From assembly GCA_029721435.1 (NCBI GenBank), contig CM056576.1, forward strand, positions 66,421,876-66,485,875: a DNA stretch of 64,000 bases, given 5' to 3'. Below, in pieces: positions 32,556 to 45,011 of the stretch (position 1 is its first letter; every line of letters begins with the position of its first letter). The position numbers were made by a program, and so were the translations under genes. The notes under the pieces were generated by a model. That model searched no databases, was not told the DNA's origin, and saw nothing but the letters and a program-made list of their open reading frames with translations. The DNA is from Gymnothorax reevesii. Lineage: Eukaryota > Chordata > Actinopteri > Anguilliformes > Muraenidae.

Positions 32556-33000
32556 TTTTCTCCGAGGAACGCCGTCCCCCGGAACTCAGTCCTTGGACCA
32601 CCTAAGCCCTGTCACTACCTAATGGCCATCGACTGCTGTCTTCCTGCTGTCCTGATCCCCTCATCCTCGCCTCTCCACTTCCTGGAGCTACTGATGTCAC
32701 TGCTTGGACACCTTATTATTTAGAGAACTTTGGATTTTAATTGACTCATCAATAAATTAATTAGCCAGCCAGCGGACGATGGGCTTCCCCTCAATAGCCA
32801 GGTTCCTCCTGAGATTTCTTTTCACCGAGGAGTTTTTTCTCACCACGGTTTGAGGCTTTTTTTTCTCCCTACTGGGAGTTTTTTGCCTGCTATTTGGGGA
32901 TTAGGGATAAGGGATTTGTCTGGGCTTTGCCCTTTTCTCTCTGGAAAGAGTCTTTGTGACAGCCTGCCTGTGAAAAGCGCTATACAAATAGAATTGTGTT
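32556..33000 (+). repeat. retroposon 3'-end-like repeat
   Basis: Contains the wording CTCCTGAGATTTCTTTTCAC, GGAGTTTTTTCTCACCAC, CTGGGAGTTTTTTGCCTG and finally AAAAGCGCTATACAAATAG. This order is widespread in fish LINE/SINE 3' ends; the L2 fragment at 57548 ends with a similar CTATAGAAATAAAAATTG on its own strand. No coding part is attached. Confidence 0.5.
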
Positions 33001-33128
33001 ACAGAAATTGTGTGGCTGATGGTGACGTTTAATTGGGATTCATGTCACAGATCATGAACTGAGTATAGTTTATTGTATTTTAACACTGCACTGTTTTAAT
33101 TATTGAAGTATTTAGCAGCGCAAATATA

Positions 33129-33945
33129 CTGAGTCAAAAAAGAAACTTCACACTCATAAATTTGTAAATATTTTCTTAAAACTTGTAATAAAAGAGTTTT
33201 TATTATCACTAGGGGTAAATACGTTGTCAAAGACATCATGACACACATCAACTCCGACATGCACAGGTACGTAGCACGTGCGAGCGTACTTTTAGCTAAA
33301 ACCATGTTTTCTTGTGTTCCTAGTCACGTGACCATATGAGAGATGTGCAACTGAGCTCACGTTAGCATGTTAGAGAGACATCTCGGAAAAACAAGTTTTT
33401 ACAGTTAATTATTCATTGATTTTCAATGCCATGGCTGTCAAACATTCAGCGTGAACGTGCCATTGGCATGCAGAATACGGAAACGTCCGTCACTGACGTT
33501 GTAAGGGTTATGGGATTCAGTCGACGGACTATCCATGATATTCGGACACGTCTCCAACAAAGTGGCATCACAGCTGACCGACCTCATTCTGGTAGCCCAC
33601 GAGAGACGTCAAAAGCCGAAGACCGACAAATTGTCTTAAGTCATTTGCATAATCAATTAGTCACTGCAATGTCCACTAGGAATGAATTGTTTAGAGGTTG
33701 TGTGACTGCCCAAACCATACGTGATTGCCTGCGCACTGCTCTTATTCAAGTAGTAACTTACCATTTTTACCCTTGGACATATCCGTAGCATTTCCGGCGG
33801 AACTGGTTGCATTATGGACATTATTTTTATGGTACACAATCTTTAATGAGTACAGAATTAAATAAAATCATTATTTAAAGCCTCATTTCTTGTATGTTCA
33901 ACTTATCGACCTCCAAATGAGTGTGAAGTTTTTATTTTGGCTGAG
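33129..33945 (+). mobile_element. Tc1-like element with internal deletion
   Basis: The left end CTGAGTCAAAAAAGAAACTT and the right end's inverse (AAGTTTTTATTTTGGCTGAG) form imperfect TIRs. TA lies on each side (33127-33128 and 33946-33947). At 817 bp it is about half the usual Tc1 length. It retains the transposase N-terminus. Confidence 0.82.
33426..33788 (+). pseudogene. Tc1-like transposase N-terminal part
   Basis: Text 'RERAIGMQNTETSVTDV' and 'MGFSRRTIHDIRTRLQQSG' is the paired-like helix-turn-helix DNA-binding region, followed by 'DRPHSGSPRET', the GRPR-like linker. After about residue 105 the frame runs into unrelated residues and a stop, because the catalytic domain has been deleted. 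It cannot transpose on its own but could bind the TIRs. Confidence 0.8.
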
Positions 33946-34156
33946 TATATTTCTGGTAAGTGGGATGTGAGGATTTTTAGGGGGGGACACACTGGGTGAA
34001 TAGAGTGTATGTATTTCTGTGACTTCCTGTATATTCTCTCAAGGCTGCTGAAAACTGTCCAACTTGATTGCAGCTGTTGTCACCGCCCCTCGCAGCAGCC
34101 ACCTGCTCTCGTCTACTTTCCAGGCGAGGCGCAGTTCATCTCAAAAGAGCCTAGTA

Positions 34157-34375
34157 GTTCTCTCCGGTTTAAAGGCCGAAAGTGAAGTAGCTCAGCGGGT
34201 CCTTGGACGCCTCAAACGAGTAGCAATAATTTTTTACGGAATAGACGTTTTGATCGTGCAGGTGTTCCTCCTGTTGTCGAGCAAAGTGCTGCTTGCAGGT
34301 AAAGTAAAAAATACTTTTGAGGCGTCCAAGGACCCGCTGATCTACGTCACTTCCGGCCTTTAAACCGGAGAGAAC
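34157..34375. mobile_element. foldback MITE, TA-flanked
   Basis: The two arms (34157-34216 and 34315-34375) are near-perfect inverse complements: GTTCTCTCCGGTTTAAAGGC at the left and its inverse at the right end. Each arm also shares CAGCGGGTCCTTGGACGCCT. TA flanks both sides (34155-34156, 34376-34377). Open frames on either strand here merely read the two arms. Confidence 0.85.
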
Positions 34376-34377
34376 TA

Positions 34378-35165
34378 CGGCCAAATGCTGACCCAGGGAA
34401 ACCAGTTGATCCGTAACACCGGGCACAAAGGGATGGAATAGGTTTAAGCGTCAACTGCAAAAATATTTGTGATTTAAAAGACTTTTCACATGCAGGCAAG
34501 CTGATAACTCTTAAAATTCTTAAACATTACATGCGGTTTAGCTTACCTGAGTGAGCTGCCTGGCGAGATTGTCAGCACTGACGGGTTCTCTCTTAGTGTC
34601 TTCGTAAGGGGTCGTGTTTACCGTGTTCACAAGAAAAGTCCAAATGAACGCCGCCCTTTTGTGGTATTCAGAACATTGTAAGTCTAACTTTCCTGAAAGC
34701 TTCGAGTTCACGAGTTGTGCTGTGTTTGATGACATTTTCAGAAATTGTATCCGGACTACAATTTTGCCGTCTTGCCTTTCCATGTAATCCCTTAATAGAG
34801 ACGACTGGCACATCCGGGTACTTCGCCAAATGTTAAGGTCGCGCCCCTTTTTAGGGGAAGAAAACATCAGAACCCATTGACCCTAATTGACCTTTCAGAG
34901 TTTTCTGTTGCTTAATGGGTGTTGCAAAGCAATTCACCACTAGGAAAATAGGGGGCGTAGAATATTTTTGGGAGACCCGCCTACTATTTCATGACATCTG
35001 AGCGGCTTTCTGGGAATGATGTAGTTAGCTGACAAATCCCAGGCTTGCCCTATTCGTAGGCTCTCTGTTGTTTTGACGGATAGTTAGAAAATTTGGGAGG
35101 TGTCCATCATGTGTCTGAGAACATGTTGGAGAGAGTTTTCGACGTCGGAGAGGGGCTCTGCGTGT
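34378..35165. other. unannotated DNA
   Basis: No gene recognised. A 109-codon - strand frame (34538-34867) has no recognisable domain. Confidence 0.35.
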
Positions 35166-35237
35166 CTGCGTATTGACGGAGTTGGACGACTATAAATTAG
35201 GCTTAATTTATAGTCGTCCAACTCCGTCAATGCGCAG
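35166..35237. repeat. 34-bp stem hairpin with 4-nt loop
   Basis: 35166-35199 and 35204-35237 are inverse complements with a single mismatch (the central block is TTGACGGAGTTGGACGAC), around a GGCT loop. Weaker pairing continues outwards (GAGAGGGGC against GCTCCTCTC). It would form a cruciform in DNA and a long hairpin in RNA. Confidence 0.85.
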
Positions 35238-38200
35238 AAACGATCGCTCCTCTCCTTTCCATCTTGCACATCACAAGGGCATAGCCACCCTCCTCTATAT
35301 CATTCAGAGGTTTTGTGGGATATGATCCATGAGCGAGATGCCACAGGCTCAAACAAGAAGCCAATGTCAGATTGGAAAGCTTTCAGTGGACAGTAAAAAC
35401 ATTTTGACACCCCTACACAAACACACACACACACCCACACACACGTGCACATGTTACATGGTAATATGTTCGAGACTGAAGCAACTTGACTTACAGATTT
35501 CTCTTTTAATTTTTTTTACTCCTAATTTTCTGCGAAGGTTATTCGCCTTATCATGGGACACTTGTCTCATTTGTTTAGGTGCTCAGTGATTAGTGTCCGG
35601 TTGCAGGGGCAATTCACGGTTGAGACATTTAAATTGTATTTTATTTGGATTTCAAAAAAATATTCTTCCTCTTCTGTAGTTCATGTGATTCATTTGTAGC
35701 GCTATTTTTATACAAATTCCAGGAAATCTGTTCAGCACACTAACTTAAATCTCAATTTGAAATGAAAAGTCAATAACTCTCAAACCAATTTAATTACATT
35801 GCTCATAATTTCAAATAATCCCAAAAACACAAAGCATGGTTTGTTTGTGAAATGCCTCTTTAACTTTTATCTTTCATGTTTAACAATTTTGGGAATGTTA
35901 TGATCTAACATTATGACGTGAAGTCATGAAAACACAAAATTGATTTTGGCAACAAACTAAAACAATGAACTAAACATTATATAGATTTGCCTTTAATGCA
36001 ATAAATCAATTCAATCCAATCCAAGACCTAAAATTCTCTAATTTAACATTATCAGAAACTATTGACAGTTTTTTCAGGAGGCCCAATGTCAAAGATTTAC
36101 CTGTTGACATCAGAAGTTAAGTGCAACGTCCTGGTGCCCAATGGTGTTAGAAGGGCACCAGGACAGTGATGGAGCATGGAGGACCCAAGTACAGCGTGTG
36201 AAGTTCATTAAATAAACATCGTGAATAAAATAACCCAAAAGACAAAACTTCAAAGGGAACAACTCAAGAACAATAAGGGAGTGCTCTCAACAAAAAGGTG
36301 TTACAAACTAAGGCTACCTGCCAATGAAAGGGAAAACTAAGATATAAATAGAAAAGAGGTGGGTTTGTCTAAATGTTTTGGTTTGACATCTAATGATCTC
36401 CACAGAGACAATCTCAAAGTTATACTTATAATACTTAAAAAAGGATTACTGGTTTGTCAAGCCTGTGCTCCACTGACTACTAATTCCTAGTTTAAGTTGT
36501 GTCATCACTGCCCACGTCAGCATGTAATGATAAAAACAGAACCGCAACAGTGTCATTTTTCATAATAAGAACGTGTGTGACCTTCAGTGTGATCCCCACC
36601 CAAGCAGCTGTCCCATCCATCCCTTTTCCAACAGGATGTAATCCATCCCCTCGCTGTCAGACTGAGCCGTGAAATACTGTGAATTACCCACGAGTCCACT
36701 TCATTGTGAAGTGCTAAGTCACTTGCAAGAGGTGAGTGGAATTCGACATGTCCCAGGACGCCGCCTGCTCGGATGTTAAACAAAAAAAACAAAAACAAAA
36801 AACTTCTAAGCTGTGCCTGGTCTGTGGTCATTTTGGAAAACCTTGGGCTTGCAATTACATTTCATAAGGCCTTATATAAATTCAAAAAGATTCTTTTTAT
36901 TCCACGCCAATGAACAAGACTATGTAACAAGTCTTTAACCCCTTTGCGCAGAATACAAAATTTTGCCAATTTTTCCTGTTGTGCTTGAGCCTATTTAAGC
37001 TATAGAACTCAGGATTTGTGTCAGAGATTTTTAAAAATTATACAAGTGAAGCTAGACATTTGGAAATTCAATTACAGAATTGTTTAGGAATTAAATTTTG
37101 GAATTTACGGATGCTGACATCTACATCTGTAGAAAGGGCTTAAAATAACCTTAAATAATTATTTGTTATTGGAACAGAGTAAACTTTTCAGTTTTATACA
37201 CACGTTGTGTAAAGTCTTAAAGAACATTTGAGTACAACAGAGACTTTATCTGGACATTTGAGTCTGTACTTGATGTTCTTGGACATTGTAGGAGCCCAGT
37301 CTCTGAGAGCACATCCACAATCTGATGCTCAGTCCTAAAAAGAGAATATTTTAGATGAGTTTTTCATCAATATAATTAAAGTGATAAGAACAATATTTCA
37401 TGTTAGTGAAGACATTATTATATCTTTGCACGATTTATGGTATAAGAATATATCAGTGGTTCTCAAACTTGGACCTGGGGCAACCAAGTGTACGCTGTCT
37501 TTGTTCAAACCACAGATACATTCCCAAAATTTTAACAAGCGGCTACTTTGTCTTAACTGGCTATTTATGTTTATTGAGATTATTTATCATTTTATCCCAC
37601 ATAATGTCTGAAATTTTTATGCATGACCTGAATTGTTCCATATTCATGTTTAACTATACAGCAAATTACTTTTCATTGAATAGAAAGAGGTAAAATGTGA
37701 AGAATCAATTGATTCTTGGTTGGTCAAATGATGGACAAATAGACATTGAAACAAACCATTTATTAGATAACAAAGAATTCATGTACAAAGTAGATTGAAA
37801 TAAATCAAGCCTGTTCTGTGTTATTTTGCGTTCCAGTAATAAACATTGAAAAGAATGTACTCCTCTGGGTTTGGCAATCATCCCGTGTGGTGTCTGATCT
37901 GTGGACTGTATTTTGGTTATGATTCGGATTAAGGCTTTCATACTGCATTCATTTGGTGTGGCTTTGAACCAGACTATATTTCCTGGATTAAGTTCACCAG
38001 TAAACCTTCAAACTTGAATAGCTGTCTGTCCATGAGTTGCTGTAAACTGTAGAGTGAAAGCCAATGTTAGACCTAAATGCCCTCTACTACTATTGGCATC
38101 TTAATAAATATTTCTAAATAGGCGATGGAAAATCCTCTAATCTTTTTGTTGAAATACTGTATCTAACCTTGAATATGAATAATTCATGGAAAAAATATTC

Positions 38201-38319
38201 TTGTTTTTTTAACTATTTGCTTGACAAGTGAAATTTACTTATCCTTTCAATTTGAGCAATTAATATGAAAAAAACACCTGATGCTGCAGTCCCGCCCCAC
38301 TTCTGATGCTTTATGTAAT
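35238..38319. other. unannotated AT-rich DNA
   Basis: No exon was recognised. A short CA run lies at about 35417-35446. At 37455-37480 the sequence CAGTGGTTCTCAAACTTGG resembles the left tip of a hAT-type element, but no matching right tip was found. Confidence 0.4.
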
Positions 38320-38327
38320 AGTTTGGT

Positions 38328-38626
38328 CATGGATGGGCAACTCCAGTCCTGGAGGGCCGGAGTGTATGCAGGTTTTTATTTCTATCAATTACCCTGACTA
38401 ATTGAGTTAATTGGTTGCATACACAAATATAGATTTTTGCAAAGGTTTGATCAAAGAAAAATGTTATATGTAGGGTGACAAGAACAGTCTTTGGGGGTAA
38501 TTTATGATAATTTAAAGAAATGTCAGATTTCATGAATACTTTGGCTACTTTAGATAATTAACTAATTAAAGGCCAGAGGTTGGTGTGAAAACCAGGGACA
38601 GATATGGCCCTCGTTGCCCATCCCTG
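38328..38626. mobile_element. hAT-type MITE with perfect 8-bp target duplication
   Basis: Starts CATGGATGGGCAAC and ends GTTGCCCATCCCTG, flanked by AGTTTGGT at 38320-38327 and 38627-38634. Length is 299 bp, non-coding, with sub-terminal GGCC-rich inverse blocks (CTGGAGGGCC and GGCCCTCG). It is a different family from the MITE at 11376. Confidence 0.92.
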
Positions 38627-38634
38627 AGTTTGGT

Positions 38635-40960
38635 GGTTGAGTCGCTTCTGGCCTCACGGAGCTGTGAAAAGTGAAAAACGCTCATAGTTACAGATACTTG
38701 GCCCTACTAAGAAGCTTTTAGCTGGGGAATGGTAATTTTCTCAAGGTTTCAAGAAGGCAGTGGTGGAGCCAGACAGTTTTCATCGGGGTGGCCAGACTGA
38801 GGCCATTGCCCACATAGAGGTGGCACAGAAATATCTTATTTTCTCCTACGTGGAAAGTTGCTATAGATCTAGTAGTGTTTCTTGGTCACTCGTTTACTGA
38901 GGTATACAGGCAGTGACTGCCATGTAGAATTACATTATGAAGGCCCGCATAATAAGCTTTCAATGTATGCCTAAACTAATTTTCAAAAAAGATCTGAAAC
39001 AGTTGTGAAATTAGTGTATTTTTCATTGGTGATAAATGTCACAAGATAATCTATTTACAATACAAGAATATTACAGAAGACTCTTTTATCAATAAACCTA
39101 CACAGTTGTATTCTCCTGCCTTTTGCAGCAATATTCATTTGAAGGGCTGGAATAAAACAGTGTTTGCCTTAAACAGCTGTCACTGCTCTCCAGTTCCTGC
39201 ATGTATCTAGTGTTGATGGGTGTGGGCCTTACAATTCATATTACCTCCAAGGTCAATGGGCAGCTGGCCCAGTTTGAAGAAGTGAAAGTTCTCAGAAACC
39301 AATTTGAAAATTGAAAATATCTTCTCCATTATTTTTTAAATGTATTTTTAGCTTACGAAATTGCCAATTTGGAGATGCCACTTGGACATTCCAGAACTAA
39401 AGCCTCTTTAATTTTGCTGTGACTTACTTGGTTAGAATAAACTTTGGCACAGATAATGGTGAGATTTCGTGCTGTAATTTTTTAGAGGTTTCAGATTGCA
39501 ACTAAATATTTCAAAAGGGATAAAAGTAAAATTTTGTCGTGCGTAAATTAGATCTTTCATTCATGCTTCATTTACTTTGGCTCCGTAACATACAGTACAG
39601 TACATACTGATTTTTACACCATGACAGAAAATCCTGAAGTCTTACCTTTATTATAGTACCAAGATTATTCATATGAACCAAGTTGTTGCAATGATATATT
39701 CATTTCATTTTGGGCTTCAAGCTAGTGGCTCAGGGCTTAAGAGCTTTTAATGTATTTTACTGCAACATGTTTCTCCATGACTAAAAATAAATTTTTAACA
39801 AAAATGCTATGCTTTTTGGGATTACGTAATACCGATAAAAGCAACTAAAACAATATTTATTGTCGCATGTCTCAAAATCCATCATCAAACGATATTTTGG
39901 GGATGACTTGCAATTGACACATACGCATGAAAAGTTGTTGATTAGTAATGGGGACAATGGCCGTTAGTCAATTATTATTAAAATCAATCAGCTATATTAG
40001 TCTTTCAAGCTCATAATATTGTATCTCCTTCATGAAATGCAGCCTTTAAGACCAAGACCACATTTAAGTTGAATCAAAGTAAAACTTCCAAAATCTCAGG
40101 CAATAACTGGTGTCAATGAAGTACATGTTTGTATCTTCTCATGCAGGGCCTAAAAGTAATCTTTTTGTGGGACAATAGAATTGCCCAAGTGAAACTGCTG
40201 TCAGATCATTTGTCTAAGTATACCAACATAATATAAACCATAACATCTGTCCATCAACTTAATCTTCGAATTTTCAGTAAGAAATTTCAACACCTTAAAA
40301 AAAATCTTATCTTACTTCTTCTTTGACCTCATAATATACATCAATCCCTTTAAAGTCTGTTTGGGAAATGCGCAACAAACACAACCTCAGGCATTGGGGA
40401 CAAATCAACGAACATCTTGCCACAATGCTTTCAAGTGCAACTACTGTCAACCTTATGAGAACTTCCAGTAGGCTCCCACCTGTATCCCATAGCAGATTTA
40501 TGGCTGCAGCTGAGAACTCATTCACAGATGCTAGGTTTTTCTCATTTTGACACTCACGGGTTTCTCTGCAGGAACACAATAATTCAACCTGGCCAAGTGG
40601 CCATATTTCATCTGCATCCCATCACAAAAAAACACTGTATAATTGTTCCTTTGTTTGGCCTTAACATACTGCTTTGAAGTGTAAACAGTTTTCCAGACTT
40701 GAGCTCTGTTATATGCCCTAACAACATTATTGTGAAAGCTCTGACTGTTCCACAAGAAGCATATCATCAGCTTAAAGAGATAAATTGAACGGTGCCCCAT
40801 TTATTGCCACTCTGTTGACAACATTACTTGCTTTATAACTACTGTCACGTGTCATTCTGACCAAGAACACAGCAGCAACAGTGCCCAGCTTTATGTTTTA
40901 TGTGATGGTAGGGAGGCATTGTATAATCTTGACAGCATTCACCATTTGGACAGGTGTATT
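38635..40960. other. unannotated AT-rich DNA
   Basis: No gene, RNA or element end was recognised. The - strand frame at 40307-40579 has no known motif. Confidence 0.4.
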
Positions 40961-40982
40961 TTGAGTCCCACGTGTAAGCAGA

Positions 40983-41900
40983 ATGCAGCATTGGTATATT
41001 TTAACAAGTAAGGCCATTCTTAGGAAATTACCTTCTTACATCTGCTCCAAGTTAGTGCCTATATATAACTCCTATAACCTCAGATCTAGCAGTTGGCTTC
41101 AGTTCAAAGTGCCACCTGTGAGAACAGAAACTGGAAAAAGGAGTCTTTCCTATTTTGGTCCGTGGTCTGGGAATGACCTGCAAACTCGGCTTAAGTTAGA
41201 CTCTCTTATTACTTTATCAAGTTTTAAACAAAAAATTTCAAAAGTCCCTACCATAAGCTGCTCTTGCCACGACTAAACAAATAATCTTTTTTGCTTCACC
41301 TTTTCTCCTCTGTATGATTTTATATTTTATTTTATTTTTTTAAGTTACTGTATGCATTTCATTTGCAGCTTAGATTTTAGATCTTAGATTTAATTGATAT
41401 ATGTATTTAAGGTTACATTGTAGATTTTAGGTCTAAATGTTTGACTTGGGTAGTTTATATGTTCTAGATTTTAGGCTAGTTCTTAATTGTTTGGAGTTAG
41501 ATTTTCGTGGATCACATAAAAGCATTCAGTTGAAGTCTACAATTTATATTTTAATCGAATACACACCACTTTTGTTGTTCGTGGTAAGTGTCCTGATTGT
41601 TTTGCATTGTTTTGTAGTATTGTTTTGTGTCATGTTATTGTTGCATTGTCCTGTTTCTTTGTTACCTGGCCCCTCCCCTAGGGGGCCAGGTTAAGCAATA
41701 ATCATGTCTGTGTGTGTGTGTGTGTGTGTGTGTTTCTGTCAGTCTGTCTGTCAGCCCGTGGCTGGGGCCAGCTCTGCTATCTCTGATTGCCTTGTTTGAG
41801 TATGCAACCTGCTGTGTGCTGCCTTCTTGGCCAGGTCACAATTGCAAAAGATTTTATCTCATTTGTCTATCTGGTTAAATAAAGGTTATAATAATAATAA
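40983..41900 (+). mobile_element. L2-type LINE 3' fragment
   Basis: The frame 40983-41276 reads 'LRKLPSYICSKL', 'NLRSSSWLQFKVPPVRTETG', 'YFGPWSGNDLQTRLKLD', the C-terminal block of L2-type ORF2 as at 30600-30750. The 3' untranslated part runs to CTTCTTGGCCAGGTCAC and AAATAAAGGTTATAATAATA near 41900, an L2 terminus. The region includes a GT microsatellite at about 41705-41732. Confidence 0.78.
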
Positions 41901-41959
41901 CAAGGCAATCAGAGATAGCAGACCTGGCCCCAGGCACGGGCTGAGAGACAGACTGACAG

Positions 41960-42003
<44 letters not shown>

Positions 42004-42051
42004 AGACATGATCATTGCTTAACCTGGCCCCCTAGGGGAGGGGCCAGGTAA
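41662..42051. repeat. 390-bp palindrome with CA/GT microsatellite arms around an L2 tail
   Basis: The left arm (41662-41798) starts TTACCTGGCCCCTCCCCTAG and the right arm (41900-42051) ends with its inverse. Each arm contains a 25-40 bp GT or CA run, CTGTCAGTCTGTCTG and CAATCAGAGATAGCAG (in inverse). Between the arms is about 100 bp that reads as the L2 3' terminus. The arms are nearly identical, so the structure is young or maintained. Confidence 0.88.
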
Positions 42052-43690
42052 TAAAAAAGACAGAGTAAGTGCCAATGTTTGTCTTCAAACTGAAAGCAAG
42101 AGTGTGTCCCCAGAGGTCCAAGGATTTGCACACTTGCTAAGCGAACAAGCAAGTGCATAATGGCTGTCAAATATCGTTCACCATGCAGGCCACTCATTTG
42201 AGAACAGAAATTTCACAGCAGTTTTTCAGCATGATATATTTGTGCAGTGATGTCTGATTCCATCAGAGGAATGATTACCTCACTGAGGGGCTGGAAGAGG
42301 CTCCTACTATAAGCTTTGGATAGCTTCCGCAGGAGACCATATTCACATGCCTAAACAGTCCGCAACAACATCATGAAACAAAAATTGATTTGTGAATGTG
42401 GATGTGAATAAAGCACTACTACTACTACAAAAAAAAAGTGGTTGAATTTCTTTAATTTGTTTGTTGACTTCTTCGATTGACCTCACTATACTAAAAAGGC
42501 ACCGGGAAAATTCTGGAGAACCACAAAACCATCAATAAATGCATGACCCCAGTAGTACGGAATGCATGTACTCTATGCCGATACCCAAGATCAAATCATT
42601 GCATTTTAGTGTGCTAAGACAGGCCTTTCAAAATACTTTTAGAATTATAGGCCAACGTGGCATTATCTATAAACCCCTTGTAGATACGAGGGGGATCTTT
42701 TTGATACGCCTCCTGAAAAGGAAATGTATGGACACCTCTCTCCTGTCTTAACGGTTTGACCAGGCTGTTCACATTTTAGACATTATTCACTCTCACAATT
42801 CACCCTGCTAAACTAGCAACCAGTTTAATCTTAACCCCAATTAAACATACGGGCGGGGGCATATGCCATGCTCCGCGTTGCTCTTGTCTTGTTAGAGAAT
42901 GTTAAAAGCATTATAGGCAATTTATGTTTATTAAGCATCTCTCCTTGCAGTTACGTGACTGCAGCCGAAATAAACGCTTCAGAATGGACCACTGACAATC
43001 TGTGAATTGGACAAGCTGCAAACCGAGCATTTTATCAGACTGGATCATGTTAGATTTATGATAGCTTTTTCCTTTCACTTTCCCCACTGAGTAAAAGTTG
43101 GTCAGGACTTCTTGCCAACATGTGACAGAAACCAGGTTTAGTTCACTACTAGAAACCACCATTCAGAGAATTCATAATCTCGCCCAACAGCCTGAAATTT
43201 ATGTCATGCCGTGAGGTCAGCCCAAGGTGTTTACAAGTGAAAGATGATTGAAATCGGTCAAGGGGTTGTGGAGATATCTGCCCGGAAACCCACTTACACA
43301 CGCAGACAGACAGACAGGCTCACAAAGTGATAAAAATAGTCTCGCAAACCCCTTTGGGGGGTCGACTAACTAGCGAAAATGATCAACTAACTTAAGCTGA
43401 CATTATTTTCCAATAAAAAGTAACTTTAGGTAGCTGGCAAGTTTTCACTTTAAATGGCTAGCTAACTGTTTCTGACTAGTTAGTTTGATGACTTACGCCC
43501 TGGATGACAAAAAAAAAGTTTCTTATGTTGCCTCTTTTTTTGGTGGCCTCTCCGTTTTCTTCCTCTGTCAACTGAGTGGCAAGCTGCTGTTAGCTCGTTA
43601 GCTAACAAACGGATCTTACATAATGGTTAGCTATGGAAAGGTACCGCAAGCAATGAATGAACGTGCGAGTCAAGCAGTACTTGCATAGGT
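42052..43690. other. mostly unannotated DNA with a short dispersed repeat
   Basis: At 43190-43380 a stretch with GAAATCGGTCAAGGGGTTG, CAGACAGACAGACAGGC and AACCCCTTTGGGGGG resembles the repeat at 16570-17352 and other fish repeats. The rest has no recognised feature. Confidence 0.4.
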
Positions 43691-43697
43691 ACTTTAA

Positions 43698-43807
43698 AGC
43701 CGCTTGCACACTGGATGCGAAACAAATTTTTCACACGACAGATTATATGGACTTTAACCGTAATATGTCGTGCGAAAAATACGTTTTGCGTCCAGTGTGC
43801 AAGCATC
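43698..43807. mobile_element. TTAA-flanked foldback MITE, family A copy 1
   Basis: AGCCGCTTGCACACTGGATG at the left pairs with CGTCCAGTGTGCAAGC at the right. TTAA lies on both sides (43694-43697 and 43808-43811). It is 110 bp. Two relatives are at 45689-45817 and 46879-47043. TTAA is the target of piggyBac-type and some other DNA transposons. Confidence 0.78.
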
Positions 43808-44376
43808 TTAATTCACTGAAAATGTGCAGGAATGGCCCGCTTCAACTATTTTTTCTTGCGGGCGCTAGGGCAGTTTTTGCGGGAATCCCGCAATCGCGCT
43901 GCTTGGTGGAAGCTCTGCCAAAACGTAGTTAACATGTCTTACTTGTGAGTTGGATATATGGGCTCCAGCAGGTTGACCTGACCGGCTGGACGCCATCTTT
44001 GCAAACCAAGCAGACACTACGCTGCGTTCACAGTGCTATGTGGAAATCGCACATATCAGCACTTAAAATGTGCCTGTTGAACTGCAAACTCTGGCATAAT
44101 CGATCGCTTCTATGCCGCAATTGGTGCTCAGTACTGTCTAAGACAGATTTTTAAATGGAAGTTTGTCACTGGCATCAATTCTTACACTGCTAATCACATG
44201 ATTATGGTGTATAAAAGTGTTGAGTTAGATTTGTTTTAGTTCCTACATTCCCTGAAGGCACTGTCACTGGGGTAGGTTCCAAGCCTTTTTGTTCAGCTGT
44301 CACTCATGATTCCATGCCCAGTTCAGTTGATACCACACCCCCCACACCGCATTAGGGTCAAAAGTCTGGAACTCAA

Positions 44377-44480
44377 AATTTGAAAGTGATAAAAAAAGAT
44401 CTGAAAGTGAAAAAAAGATTTGAAACTGAAAAAATAAGATCTGAATCTGAAAAGATAAAACATGGAACTGAAAAAAACAA
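44377..44480 (+). repeat. short tandem repeat, GATCTGAAAGTGAAAAAA-type units
   Basis: About five diverged units of 20-23 bp (TTTGAAAGTGATAAAAAAA, GATCTGAAAGTGAAAAAA, GATTTGAAACTGAAAAAAT, GATCTGAATCTGAAAAGAT and so on). Non-coding. Confidence 0.7.
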
Positions 44481-44552
44481 GACCTCAAATATCAAATAGA
44501 GGATGTCAACCGTTGGTTGAACGGTATCTTGCCAAAAGGGTTGTGTGTTTTT

Positions 44553-44850
44553 CAGCGAGAACCATGAAGGTCAAGGCCGATCGCCACCAAAAACTAATCA
44601 GCCGAGCGCCTGACCATATACTACATTCACACGAAGTTTGAAGTCGATCAGATTAAAGCTACTCAAAAAATAACGGTTTCGCCAAACCCTCAAATTGACC
44701 AAAAATTGACCTTGACCTTTGACCTTGACCTTGATGGAGTCCCCCGAATAATAGGAATCGTGATGATTCATTGTTAGGCAACCGTACAAAAGATCTCAAG
44801 GAGCAGGCATCACGCAGAGCAGAGAAAATAGTTCAAGAAAAATTTCCGGT
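44553..44850 (+). repeat. duplicated 295-bp segment, first copy
   Basis: Shares with 45012-45300, in the same order, AACCATGAAGGTCAAGG, CCTGACCATATACTACATTC, AGTTTGAAGTCGATC, ATTGACCTTGACCTTTGACC and TGATGGAGTCCCCCGAAT. Non-coding, rich in TGACCT half-sites by virtue of the repeat. Confidence 0.85.
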
Positions 44851-45011
44851 AAAGAAACAGTTTTTTCGTCATAACGTCATTAAATGACGTCAGAGCGGAA
44901 AATTCTGACTGATCTGGAAAGCGGTCATCAAGGGCTTTCATATGAGGTATTACTCGACATAGTTCCTGCAAGTTCAAAATTTGACCTTGGGGTCAAAAAT
45001 GTTCGACCTTC

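Noticed and set aside
34064..34426. Mirrored + and - strand frames with nearly the same peptide
   Set aside because: They simply read the two arms of the foldback MITE at 34157-34375.
35417..35446. CA run
   Set aside because: Too short and impure to list as a separate microsatellite.
37455..37480. hAT-like left tip CAGTGGTTCTCAAACTTGG
   Set aside because: No matching right tip or duplication found downstream; may be a chance match or a half element.
40307..40579. 90-codon - strand frame
   Set aside because: No motif and no supporting context.
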